From Leishmania martiniquensis (taxonomy: Eukaryota > Euglenozoa > Kinetoplastea > Trypanosomatida > Trypanosomatidae), in assembly GCF_017916325.1 (NCBI RefSeq), contig NC_090146.1, positions 430,001 through 475,000 of the forward strand: a stretch of 45,000 bases of DNA, read 5' to 3'. The notes below the pieces were generated by a model. The model was not told the origin of the DNA. It worked only from the letters and a program-made list of their open reading frames with translations, and searched no databases. Positions 10,222 to 20,770 of this stretch are shown here, piece after piece. The position numbers and the translations under genes were made by a program. Positions within the stretch are counted from its first letter, which is position 1. Each line of letters begins with the position of its first letter.

Positions 10222-11028
10222 ATGTCCAAGTCTCTTGCCGTCGTTGCTACGAGTGCCCCGGCTGCTCTGGTGAATGCTGCGTCTGCCTTAGTGTCCAAGG
10301 CGACTGGTGGCGCCGTGAAGACAACGCAGGCGACCTTGGCTGCATCCAATGCGATTGTTGTCGGAATGCAGGCCCCGCGCGGCGTTTACGCGTGCGTTGC
10401 CGAGCCGCCTAGCGCAACCAGCGGCCCATACGCAGGCGTGAAGACGGTCGTGGTGCGCGCTGTCCTTCCTCGCGGCGCACCGGACACGATGCAAGTGCGC
10501 GACGTGATCGACGTGTATCCGGTCACTGGCATTGCATGCGAGGAGGAGGCGGCCAAGGCGGTTGAAAACTTCATCAAGGCGGCCAAGGTGGCGGTAGAGA
10601 AGGCGAAGGCAATGAAGGCGGCGCGTGTGACGCTCGTCATGAAGCCGGCGACCAAGTACGAGCGCCTGAACCGCCTCTTCCGCGAGACATGCACCAAGAC
10701 GCTTGAGGCGGCCGGCCTCTCTGTTGAGATGTCCACTACGGCCGCGGCAACGAACACCCTCATTATGTTCCCGGAGAAGATGAGCGTTGTCCTGCTATGC
10801 GACGACCCCGTCTGCGAGAACGTGCAGTACGCGTATGCGGGTATCATTGGCGGTGCCCACACCACTTACTATACCGACGCTGGCCCCAAGATCCACGGCG
10901 GACACAGCTACAAATCCGTCGCCATGGCGCTGGCGGAGGAGCTCAAGTTGCTTGGCATGAGGGCGGAGGCAGTGAAGGTGGAGGCAGCCGCACAGAAAAG
11001 CCCTCGAAACGCGGCCGCGGCTATGTAG
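10222..11028 (+). CDS. Putative mitochondrial isocitrate/isopropylmalate dehydrogenase-like pseudoenzyme
   Basis: A 268-residue protein. The first 45 or so residues are Ala/Ser/Val/Lys-rich without acidic residues, resembling a mitochondrial targeting leader. The remainder can be followed against the NAD-isocitrate/isopropylmalate dehydrogenase family: VYACVAEPP (55-63) at the family YANVRP position, VVVR (76-79) at the VRE strand, VTLVMK (136-141) at the VTxVHK strand with Lys141 kept, LF at 152-153, and an AGIIGG turn (206-211) at the AGLIGG position. It is shorter than the usual roughly 330-350 residues because the N-terminal part is missing. The GD...SD metal-binding aspartates appear as Glu199 and Tyr203, and the Glu after the Arg is lost. 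Isocitrate dehydrogenase activity is therefore unlikely; a structural or regulatory subunit role is possible. The resemblance is judged by eye and is moderate. The gene itself is well supported by composition, start context and position. Confidence 0.8.
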   Translation: MSKSLAVVATSAPAALVNAASALVSKATGGAVKTTQATLAASNAIVVGMQAPRGVYACVAEPPSATSGPYAGVKTVVVRAVLPRGAPDTMQVRDVIDVYPVTGIACEEEAAKAVENFIKAAKVAVEKAKAMKAARVTLVMKPATKYERLNRLFRETCTKTLEAAGLSVEMSTTAAATNTLIMFPEKMSVVLLCDDPVCENVQYAYAGIIGGAHTTYYTDAGPKIHGGHSYKSVAMALAEELKLLGMRAEAVKVEAAAQKSPRNAAAAM

Positions 11029-11305
11029 TGGCTAGCGGCTGCAGGGTGAACCACAGCCGAAGGCGCGACGCGACGGTGAGGGGGGATCGGCGATGTGCGG
11101 GTGGCGGCGGTGTCGCGAGGTTGCCAGCTCGTCTTTCGTTTCCTTGACGCACGCACTATCGCCCCCCACGGTGTCTCCTCGCGCATACGATCGCGTATGT
11201 TTTTTTTTTCCGTTTGCCATTGCGACCGCGCGTTAGTGCGCGAGCAATGCAGTTAGTGGAGTGTAATAGCCGTAGCAGGTGTGACGAGGATGAGGAGAGG
11301 CGTAG

Positions 11306-11325
11306 GTGTGTGTGTGTGTGTGTGT
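11306..11325. repeat. (GT)10 microsatellite
   Basis: Ten GT units, in the probable 3'UTR region of the IDH-like gene. Confidence 0.9.
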
Positions 11326-14175
11326 ATGGGTCGGGGGTTGCCGGCAGAGAAACAGAGAGGGAAAAAAGATGCAATGCAGCCGCACTCCATGTGCCCCCAG
11401 ACACGCCAACTTCAGGTGACGGCTCACTTGTTATCATCTCTGACGGCGCTTCTCGCTCCCCCAAGTTTCTGCTCCCCTCTTCTGTCATACCCCCCACCCC
11501 ATCACCCCACTCCTCACATCCCGCTGCTCTCCTGTTCGCACTGTTTTGAGTCTCTGCCCTTCTTCTCCCCCCTCCCCCCTCGGTGTGGCCTGAAGCTCAC
11601 GCACGCAAAGCGTCAGAGGGAGAAGGGCAGACGTAGAGGTTTGGAAGTCCCACCCATAGGTATACGTGTGTGTGCAGGCGGATAGCGATGCAGTCACGCG
11701 CAGTGGAAGAAGCACTTCTCCTTCTCTATGCCTCCCCCTTTTTTTGCTCGCATATTCATAGCTCTCCGACCATCGTGTGCTCTCAGACTTGCGTGATTGC
11801 GGTGGGTTTTCACGTGAGACTGAAGTAATTCTCGGAGAGGAAAGGAAGTGTGTGCGGGTGTGGGTGCGCGGGTGTGTGTGCAGGGTGTGACGAGCATCGG
11901 CGCCATAGGCTGCGATACGCTCTTGTGCGCGTCGCTCTCACAGGTGTTTTTTTTCCCTGCATTGGCGGCACAGCGGACCAGTAACGCAGTAGCAACACGC
12001 AGCCCCCCTTTTTGGCGTTCATCTTTGGTGCTGGGTGTGTGTGCGCGCGCTCGTGCGAGTCGATTGCGTACACGGTGGCAGTGGGTGGTGGTGGTGGTGG
12101 GGCCAAGGTGTATGCGCATACAGAGCGCGTGTGTGCGCGTATGTGGGACGGACTAGTAAGCAGCAAAGCAGCCTTAGGCAACTGGAATGAGGACGAGCGG
12201 AGCATGAGAGTGCATCTCTTCTGCGCCTTGGCAACCATTCCCCCACCCCCCTAAATGCAGGTCGGGGCCTCTCGCGGGTCGTTGGAGGTGGACTCTCGTC
12301 ACCTGCAACGCTCCGTGCGCGTGAGTGATGGCGGCAGTCCCTTTTCTCCCACTTTTCCTTGCTTGGTGGCGGGTGCGCGCTGGCGCTGTGTGTGAGACAG
12401 GGGAGGGGAGGAGCTGCTGAAGAGCCCTGCGCGCTTATCAAATCGGTGCTAGGACGCCACCACTTGTTGGCAGCAAATACCACCGCGCGAGGCGACGTTC
12501 ATGTTGAGCGCTGTCGTCTCTGCACGAATGTACGCGTTCGCGTAGGGGCACAGACGTACGTGAGCGTCAGAGGCCACGCTATCGTCTATCATATGATTGT
12601 CTCAGCTACCCCAACAACGCTTCTCCTCTCCCTTCCGCTTGTCACCGTCTTGGAATGCGCGCTAACACGCGCCTCATGGTGAGCGCACGCACTATGCGCT
12701 GCTCTGCTGAACACGATGTACTCGCCCACATCCCTGTTTCCTACTCTACTCGCGCTCGCTCTACGTGCCCCCGACACTTGGGAAACGGCTTTGCCTGTCT
12801 TTCTGCGGCCGGGCCGCTTACCTCTTCGTCCTCTCCGCGAATCATTTTCCTCGCAGACTCCTACAACACCCACCCACACCCACACACACTAATACCAACA
12901 AGCAACAACATTCTATCAAGGCCACGTCCCCTCCCTCCTCCTCTCCTGCGTATGACACGCGCCGTTTGGTGCCTTTCCTCTTTCTCTGTGCGGCCTCCTC
13001 CTTGCAGCTTCGAGACGCATCTTTGCCTCTTCGCCTTTCGTTGTGCATTCACTTCTTTTCATCTTCGATCGGAGCAGCAAAACTAATCGAAGGCGAAAGC
13101 GCACGCCCACTGACCGAAAAAGAAAAGAGGGACACGGCCGTGGTTCGACTGCGAGGAAATCATATCACAGACGCTCACACATTGAAAGGCGGCTCGCAGC
13201 CCTGCAAAGGACTACGTAAGGTGCCGCGCAATCGTTTCGTGCCCGCGACGCTGTAGCCGACTTTTACACACTTCAGAATTCAATCGACTCGGGCCTGCTT
13301 GCAGCGCCTTCTCTTTGAGCACCAGAGGCGATAGACGGGGTACGCAGCACAGCGACTTGTTGCGTTTTCTTTTCGCGGCTGCGTGCGCCGCTGTGGGTGG
13401 CAGAGGCGCTCCGCCGCCCTCCACTTCCCCCCTCAAAGTCCATTTGTTTCCCGTGCGTGGGCGTCGGTGGTGGTCCCTCTCTTTTCCGTTTCGTTTCGTT
13501 CCCTTTTTACTGTTTTACCGCTGAGCTGCAGCCCTTCACGATTCTCTGTCTTTAGTGTCTGTGCCTGTGTGTCTGTGTGTGTGTGCGCGCAGGTCGGTAT
13601 CAGTTGGCTAGCCTCCCGCTCTTCATCAAGGGGCGTCCTCGTCTCTCGAAGGCACCACACGTTCTTGCCAGCGACGAAAAGGTAGTCGAGCAGCGAAGGC
13701 CTGCGCAGGAGCTTCACGGGGCGATAGTGCAGCAGAGACGGGCTCGGCGCAACGGAGACGGGCTGAAGGAACGCACCAGCCGCGCAGTGAAGACGCCCGG
13801 CTTCCTAGGTGCAAGGAGGGATAGCGCGAGGACTGACAACATCGTTTTATCAGTATCCTTCTTTCGTCGCGAGCACGCTGAAACACATTGCAGTGGGCTT
13901 TCTTTCCCCGTTCTACTCGCATAGCCTTTCTAACAGGAACGCCGCTTCGCCACTAGCCCACGTGCTCCCATCTCCTGTCCCCTCTCCCCCGCTCCGCTCC
14001 TTTCTCGGCGATTTCTTCGCAGCCTCGCCGTAGGCTTCTTCACCCTTATCATCGTTTCTTATTGGCGGGAGGAGGCACTTCTCCGTTGTCTCTTTCGCTC
14101 CTTCGTCGGTTTTCTTTTTTTTTCCCATCTCATCTCCGTCGCTCTCTCGGGCATCGCCATCATTAACGTTCGCGA

Positions 14176-14215
14176 GTGTGTGTGTGTGTGTGTGTGAATG
14201 TATATATATATATAT
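14176..14215. repeat. Compound (GT)n-(TA)n microsatellite
   Basis: GT units at 14176-14196 are followed after a few bases by an alternating TA run at 14201-14215. Alternating purine-pyrimidine DNA of this type can adopt non-B structure; no function is shown here. Confidence 0.9.
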
Positions 14216-17200
14216 TTGTGTGCGTGTGTCTTACCTTCTGCTCCCTCTTTTTCACCCCCTCCCTCATCGCCTTGTCTTGCCGCCTCCACAGGCTTGGCAG
14301 GAGCGGAGGCCTCGATTCGCACTGCAGCTGGACCGCCACACAACGACACACGACAGTGCTGGGCAACACAAACTTCTCTGCCCCCCCTCCCCTTTCTCGC
14401 TTCGGTTTTACTGCTTTGCGTTGTGTTCACTTTCGCCCTTTTCCTCTTCACAGGATCTCCTTTAGGTGTTCCATTCTTTTTTTTTTCACTTGCTTCGTCC
14501 CCCTTTCCCCACGCATAGGACACCTCCGAGATCCGCAGCCATCGCCCCCCCTTCCTCCTCCTCCTTCCCCATTGGGCAGTGTGCACGAAAGACACCGCCA
14601 CCACACCCACACTCGAGCAGACGCGTGCGCGTGTGGACAAGCAGAAAAAGAAAAGGAGATTGCAAGGCATCTGTTGACTGTTTGGGACTAAATTGATATC
14701 TTTGCGCAGCTCGCTCATCGTTGTCCGTCCCCGCTCTCTCCCACAGCGCGTTGCTCACTCGGAGTCTGCATACATCACCTCTGCCTTCACTCTCTACTGT
14801 CTTTGCTTCGTCTTTGTCCGTCCAGCCATCTTGCTCCCCCCTCCTTGCCGCCTCTTCGTGCTTGAGTACTCTGCCTCTCCTTTCTCTCTCGCCTCTCGCC
14901 CCGTCAGTAGTCACTGTTGAGCTGTGCCCTTTCTGCATCTCCTCCTCTCTCTCTGTTTTCTTCCTTCCTTCCCGGCACGTTCGACAGCCCCCATTCCGCG
15001 CGTTCTTCTCCTCCGCCTGCACAGGGGAGGGGGGACCGGTGGCTCCATCTTCTCCATCTTTTTTTCCATCCTCTCTTTCTCCGTGCTGTTTTCCATACTG
15101 CTTTTGCTTCCGTTCTTTCAGGTATCGTTTTTCTTTTTTTCCTTCTTTCCTTTTTTTCTTTTTTTGTTGCTTGCTTTTTGTCGTCTTTATTATTATTTTT
15201 TCGTTTTGTGCGTTCCTCTGCCTCGTCATCGCTGACATCATCATCTTTTCGTCCTTCCACTTCTCCCTTCCTCTTCTTCGCCCCCCCCCTGTGCCGTGTG
15301 CAGCCCTCAGTTTTTATTTTTATTTTCCCTTTTCGTTCTTTTTCGCTTTTTTTCCACTGATCACAATCTAATCTCTCTCTCCCTCCCTCATCTGTTTCGA
15401 ATCTTTTCGTTTCGATCAACGCCTGAGTGAGGCGGTGGTGCCGTAACGTCGCATACGCGGGCGCCACTTCTCCTTCCATCTCTCTGCAGCGGCTGCTCCT
15501 CTCGCGTCCCTTTTGCCCCCACCCCTTTTTTCTGTTTGGCTCTGCAGCAAACACCCACGCACAGACACATTTCTTCCCTCCTGTCCATATACCCGTTTCT
15601 GTCGCCTTGTATTAGTGACTGACAGATATACGCCGAAGCGCGCGCACGCGTCGCAGGCACCCCCTCTCCCTCCATTCCTCGCAGTTTACTAGAGCAGCGA
15701 CGGCTGAACCACTCGCTGAGGCGCCGAAAACAATAACAGGAGTCTCGAGTAGCGAACCCACGGAGGCGCCCTTCTCCATCCCCCCTCCCCACAAACATAC
15801 ACACGCACGTGCCAGCATCCAAAACAAAAAAGTCATACAGCTCTTGTAATCGAACATCTTACGTGCATATTCAGTGGTACCGCTCGCCTTTTCTTCCCGC
15901 TCGCTAGTCAGTTCTGCGTATCCGCCTTATTGGTGTACCTTGTGAGCTCGTTCCTGTGTGCGTGTGCGTGTGTGTAAGAGAGTTCGAGTGAGTGAGCCCT
16001 TCATTTCGGGCTGCTTTTGCCAATTCTTGCCCCTCTCATCCGCCGTCACCCACGCGTTCTTTCATTCTTTTCGGCCGGGCCTCTTTTTGCCTTTCTTTCC
16101 CAACAGATTTTCTTCACGTGCGCCGGTTTTTTTTTTTTGGTATATCGGTAACGGTCAGAGCTGCGCAAACGTGCATCTATGCAAATATACGAACGGAAAG
16201 GGCACAACAACAACAAACAGGAGTCTGCGTACAATCAGCGGCCGTAGTGGCTGAGGGACGGCTGTCATAGAGGTTCGACGAAAGAGGCACGGCACGGACA
16301 GACACGATCTTATCCGTTGCTGTCTTTTCTTTCCTTGCCTCCCTTCCCCTCCCCTCCCCGGTTTCACCTCCTCTCCTTTCTCCCGCTTACAACACGTGCG
16401 GCTCCCTCGCTCACGCACACTCGAGTACACGCCCAGTTGAAGGCAGAGGGGTGCTGTGCGCTCCCTCCTCGTATCCCCTCCCCCCTTTTTTCGCTCGTCT
16501 TCGACTCCCCTCTTTCGTCTCTTCACGCTCCCTTTGTCTCTCTCTCTCTCTGGCTGCTGTGCTGTGGTATTCGAGCCCAGCTTCGGGCTCGCTGCCCCCT
16601 TCAATACGCGCGCCTCCTCGCCCCCCCTCCCCCTTTCCTCACGTTTTTTCTTTCCTTTGGACATACGTTCTTTTCGACTCGTGCAGTATTCGGTTCCCCT
16701 CTTCTCTTTCAACTCCTGCTACGTGTGCGTATGTGTGTGTGTGCGCGCGCGTTTTGTTTTCGTGTACGCTGTCTCGCCTCCCTCCGTGGACCTTTTTTCG
16801 CCCCACCCCCCGCCTCTCTCTCCCTCCGTTACTGCAGCGGCTTCTTATGAATTTTTTGTCTTTCAACTCAGTTGCCGGGCTCTTTTCACTTTTCCTTTCC
16901 ATTGTGCTGCTCCTCTTCCCTCTCCTCCCCTCCGTAGCTCTGAACCTCTGTTTGCATGTAAAGTTTGGCGGCGCTCTAATACCCTCCACCCACGGTGACG
17001 GTTTCACGCGCATCTAGGGCATCGACAGCTCCGCATATAACCCGGCAACAACAAAGAAATACAATCGGTCACAATTACCGATCAGCTTGCAGGACACGGG
17101 CGAAACTTTGTGCAGCGCCTATCGAGTGTGTGAGTGTGTGAGTGTGTGTGTGTGTAAGTGTGCCCGTGTGTGCGTGTGATCGTGCACCGTCCGATGTTTC

Positions 17201-18612
17201 GTATATGATCGCTTCACTTCTTCTTGGCCCCCTTCGCACATTTCTGACCATCGCCCTCTTTCTCTCTTTCTCTCGCCGCGTTTGCCGGGCTATATCTCTG
17301 CTGCCCCATCTGCACGTTGGCCCCTTTCAGCGCTGAAAGCAACTGAAAAGTCCTCATTGCTTCTTCCCCCTTCCTCTCTCGCCCCTTTTTCCCCTCTCGC
17401 GTTCAGGTTGTGGTGTGCTTGAGAGGAAGTGCAGAGGAGGGGGCCGGAGTGACGGTGCTTACATGCTCTCTCCTTGCCTTACGCACCTGTGTACTTGAGT
17501 GTGTATGCGTCTCTCTTCGCAAACATTTTTTCGTCTCTCTTTTTGCTTCCTCTCTCTCTCTTGCCGGATACCTGAGCGTAGAGTGCGGCAGGATCGATTC
17601 TCTGCGCCCCGCCTCTTGTGCGTGTGTACACACGTTCTGCCTCCTCTCCCCCCTCTCCCTCTCTCACACACACACGCGCAAAAGTCTCGTTAGATCGTCT
17701 TTTTTTTCTTTCGTCTTCCTCTGTCGGCTCAGACACTCCTCGTCTCCCAAGCGTACACACGCCCTCTCATCTCCTATCCCCAGTATATCGCCTCTCTTTT
17801 TTCCGGTTTCTTTGCATTAATTCTTTTTTTGTGGGTTGTCTTCGCCCTTTACCCGTTTCCCCTCTTACCTCCATCACAGACTCTTTCCCATATCTTTTTT
17901 TTCGCTTCGGCTACCCTCTCTTTTCATTTTACCTTTCTAACGTCTCATCTCCTCGTTCAGGTTCTTCACAGAAGCGCTGTCTGTTTGTCCGGGTCTTTTT
18001 TTTTCGCGCGTGTGTGTGTGTGTCTGCGCGCATTGCCTCTATCTGCTCTTCACATTTCGTCCCTTCATCCTTCTTTTTTTCTCCGTTTTCTTTTCGTACG
18101 TCTGTCCTCCCCCCTCTCTTCTTCGTCTTCGTTGAGCCTCTCGGTGCCACACATTCGCACTTGCCTGTGCATCGTATCATCTCTCTGCTGTGTGAGTCGC
18201 GGACCCTGTGCCTTGGCTTCATCATTTTTTTTTTTGTACTCGCTGCCCCAATCTCCCATCCCTCCTTTCCGCGACGCATCTGCTGCTGCCGGCCAGCCAA
18301 CCGCGCACCCTCCCCCCTCCTCTCCCATATTCCATACGCAGCGTTGCCCACGACCCCACCTCGCACGCTGATTTTGCTGATTTTGCCCGCGCCTCCACCA
18401 CACGCTCCGACAGTCGCTGAAATTATCACGCGCGCTATTTAGGCCGGCGACCACACAGAGTAAAGCTTATCGTGATACTGCGTAAAAAAAGGGGGAAGGG
18501 GTGCGGAGGACGACGTGTGTGGCGGCACGCGTGCCGGAGGCGCTAAGACGCACACTTACACACAAAAGAAGGTCGAGCTGGCCTCATCAAAGAAGCGAAT
18601 GAAAAACTGTGT

Positions 18613-18629
18613 ACACACACACACACACA
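18613..18629. repeat. (AC)n microsatellite
   Basis: An uninterrupted AC run inside the long spacer. Confidence 0.9.
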
Positions 18630-20520
18630 AAGCCGATCAGATCACCTCCGCCCCTCCAGCAACACCGTCATCAAGGGGGAGGGGGCGGGTTGGTTGCTTG
18701 GTTGCCCAGAATACTGTCTCACGTAGCCTCCCCAACCTTTCTTCTCTTTCAGGGGCGCCGTTACATCCGTGCGCTCCCGCCATCGCTTGTGGGAGGGTAA
18801 CCAGGCGCTCTGCCAGTGCCCTCCCTTTTTTTTAGCTTTGCTTGTGTTTTTTTTTTTACCTTTGTGCCGTCGCGTTGTGTGACGCCGTTTCCTTTTGCTG
18901 AGTGGTCTTTGTTTCTTCTTCCCCCCTCTCCCTCGTCTTGCGTCCCTCGTGGGCCTCTCCCCCTTTCCACCTCCCTTTTTTTCTTGCCTGCTTGTTTCGT
19001 CTATCTCTGAGGTGCACGCACCGCTGCCTCACTTTTCATTCTCTCTTAGTGCGCGGTCGCCGTGTTGGAGCGTCGAACCCACTCACAGCCATCGGCGGTG
19101 CGCCAACACGCGCAAGGCTTCGGCGGGTGACGTCGAGCGAAAGGAGAAGCGAACAGCAACAGAAAAAGAAGGTCTAAGGGAATAACGTCCGTGGCAGGTG
19201 AAGCACGGGGAGCCGCTGGGTCTCTCTTCCTCCGCATTCGGCTTCCGTTCACGTCTCCAGACACAAGACCGCTTCGATAATACGTCAGAAACAGAGAAAA
19301 AAGGGGAGGGGGAAGCTGTGCCGCCACAGAGCTTTACACACACGCTTCTCTGCGACACCAAAACAGATACTTTTTTTCTTTTTTTTCACACGTGAGCCAA
19401 AGACTTTCTGCTACGCATATACTCGAGGCCAACAGACACACCAACACAGAGAGAGAGGCGCAATCGCAAAAAAAAAAGCACTTGCGCAGAATCGCTGCAC
19501 TCCCCAACCCATACACAGAGACGCACATACGCGCCCCCCACCCCACCCCCTTGGCGCTCGTGTAGTGCCTACTCTGCTGCACAATATTCCACACAGCCCT
19601 TCCAGGTGCTCTCACAGCGCCCGCCCTCACCCAGGTCCGGAAAACAAAGGATAGCTCTCAGCGGCATCATTGCCCGACATAAACACAATTACTCACTCCG
19701 ACACGATAGCGCGGAGCACTGCAGCGACTTGGGTGTGCTTCTTCGTGCTCTTCTTCTCGCGCTTCTCAACTCCTTCGTCTCATTCCACTCACGGCACTCT
19801 CTCTCTCCCTCCGCTTGCCTTTTTCCTCTTCGAGCCTTTCTTGTCTCTGCCTGTGCAACAGAGGTGCCGCCGGCCCCGCCCTTCCTTTCTTCAACCCCCC
19901 CTTCGCTCTACCTGCCTGCGTTGCGCGTGATCCGGTGCGCCGTCATCGCCGTTTGCTCGAAAGCAAAGAAGTAAAAAGGTAACGGAGGGGGACGTCTCTC
20001 GCTTTCCCTGCAGCGGCGCTTTCGTCCCCTCCCCCTCCCCCTTCCGTTTTTAGTTTATTTTCCGTGTCCATCGCCCTACTCCGTCCTCTCGCCTCTTCTT
20101 AGACGTTTTACTCGGCGACGCTGTTGTGCTGACTTCGTGCGCTTACTCTGTGCGTCGGGTAGTCATTTTTTCTGCTGCTTGTTTGCTTGCCTCCCCTCTT
20201 TCCCCTCCCCCCTTCAGCCACTTGGGTGCACCTTTGCTGGCTGCGATAGCTGGAGGTTAGCTCCCGCAGCTGCTCTCTTTCTGTTTTTTTTTTATATTTT
20301 CTCCCCTCTCCCACTGTCGCCGCCGATCACCGATCTGTCTCCTCCACCCTCGTCTCCGCTTCCTCGAACCGGTTGCTCCTGGGCTGTGCGGGTTATCGTT
20401 TTGGTGCTCGTCTGTTTTCTGCGCTGGCGCGCCTCCCCTCGCCCCCTTTCTGCCCTTTTCGCTCTATTCTTCGCCTACCCTATTCTGCGAGTGACTGTGT
20501 TGGCGTGTGAGTGTGTGAGT

Positions 20521-20599
20521 TGAGTGGCCTCTCTTTCTCTTCAACAGGGCTGTTTTTTTTTTGCTTCTTTTTTCTGCGGTTGTTGCTGTTTCGCTGAAG
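20521..20599 (+). promoter_or_regulatory. Predicted polypyrimidine tract and trans-splice acceptor of the RRM protein gene
   Basis: The T-rich tract at about 20550-20595 is followed by AG at 20598-20599. An earlier AG, after a C/T tract, lies at about 20546-20547. Either site leaves an ATG at 20681 upstream of the main start, unlike the other genes here. Confidence 0.5.
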
Positions 20600-20680
20600 A
20601 GGACGGACAGGAAACGCTTGCGCACGCCCGGCACGCATTCACACGGACAAAGCTTGTGAGGTTGTCGGCACACCCGTCGC

Positions 20681-20770
20681 ATGGTCGCGCGTACACACGA
20701 ACATAGGTGCAGACATACACATTTGATTCGCTTAGACGGACGCTCGTTCATTCGATGTGCATGCGAGTGA
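20681..20770 (+). other. Upstream ORF overlapping the start of the RRM protein gene
   Basis: An ATG at 20681, out of frame with the main gene, opens a 29-codon frame that stops with TGA at 20768-20770. It overlaps the candidate starts at 20755 and 20761 and ends two bases before a third in-frame ATG at 20773. If included in the mature mRNA it could reduce initiation or favour reinitiation at 20773. That depends on the real splice site. Confidence 0.45.

Larger units (their letters stand above)
11029..20597. other. Exceptionally long gene-free spacer (about 9.6 kb)
   Basis: No open frame here has the GC-rich third positions or ordered amino-acid composition of the seven genes. The + strand frames give Ser/Phe/Leu/Pro/Cys-rich products and the - strand gives Lys/Arg/Glu-rich products. 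The region alternates C/T-rich blocks with T runs, GT, TA and CA microsatellites, and a few more balanced segments (about 12160-12500, 13080-13320, 13620-13860, 18430-18620, 19040-19350). I found no tRNA B-box with a matching A-box and no rRNA-like segment. It may hold a long 3'UTR, unannotated non-coding RNAs, or a gene lost in this lineage. Confidence 0.6.

Noticed and set aside
13140..13160. Possible tRNA B-box (GGTTCGAC), with a similar one near 16271
   Set aside because: The bases after the core do not fit the T-arm consensus, and no A-box or acceptor stem can be paired.
14486..15244. 252-codon open frame on the - strand (and similar ones at 1280-2113 and 14904-15554)
   Set aside because: Products are Lys/Arg/Glu/Gly-rich repeats of what a reversed pyrimidine tract encodes, with no domain and no codon bias like the real genes.
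17618..18442. 274-codon + strand frame in the 9.7-kb spacer
   Set aside because: Same pyrimidine-tract composition; interrupted homopolymer T runs and no recognisable motif.
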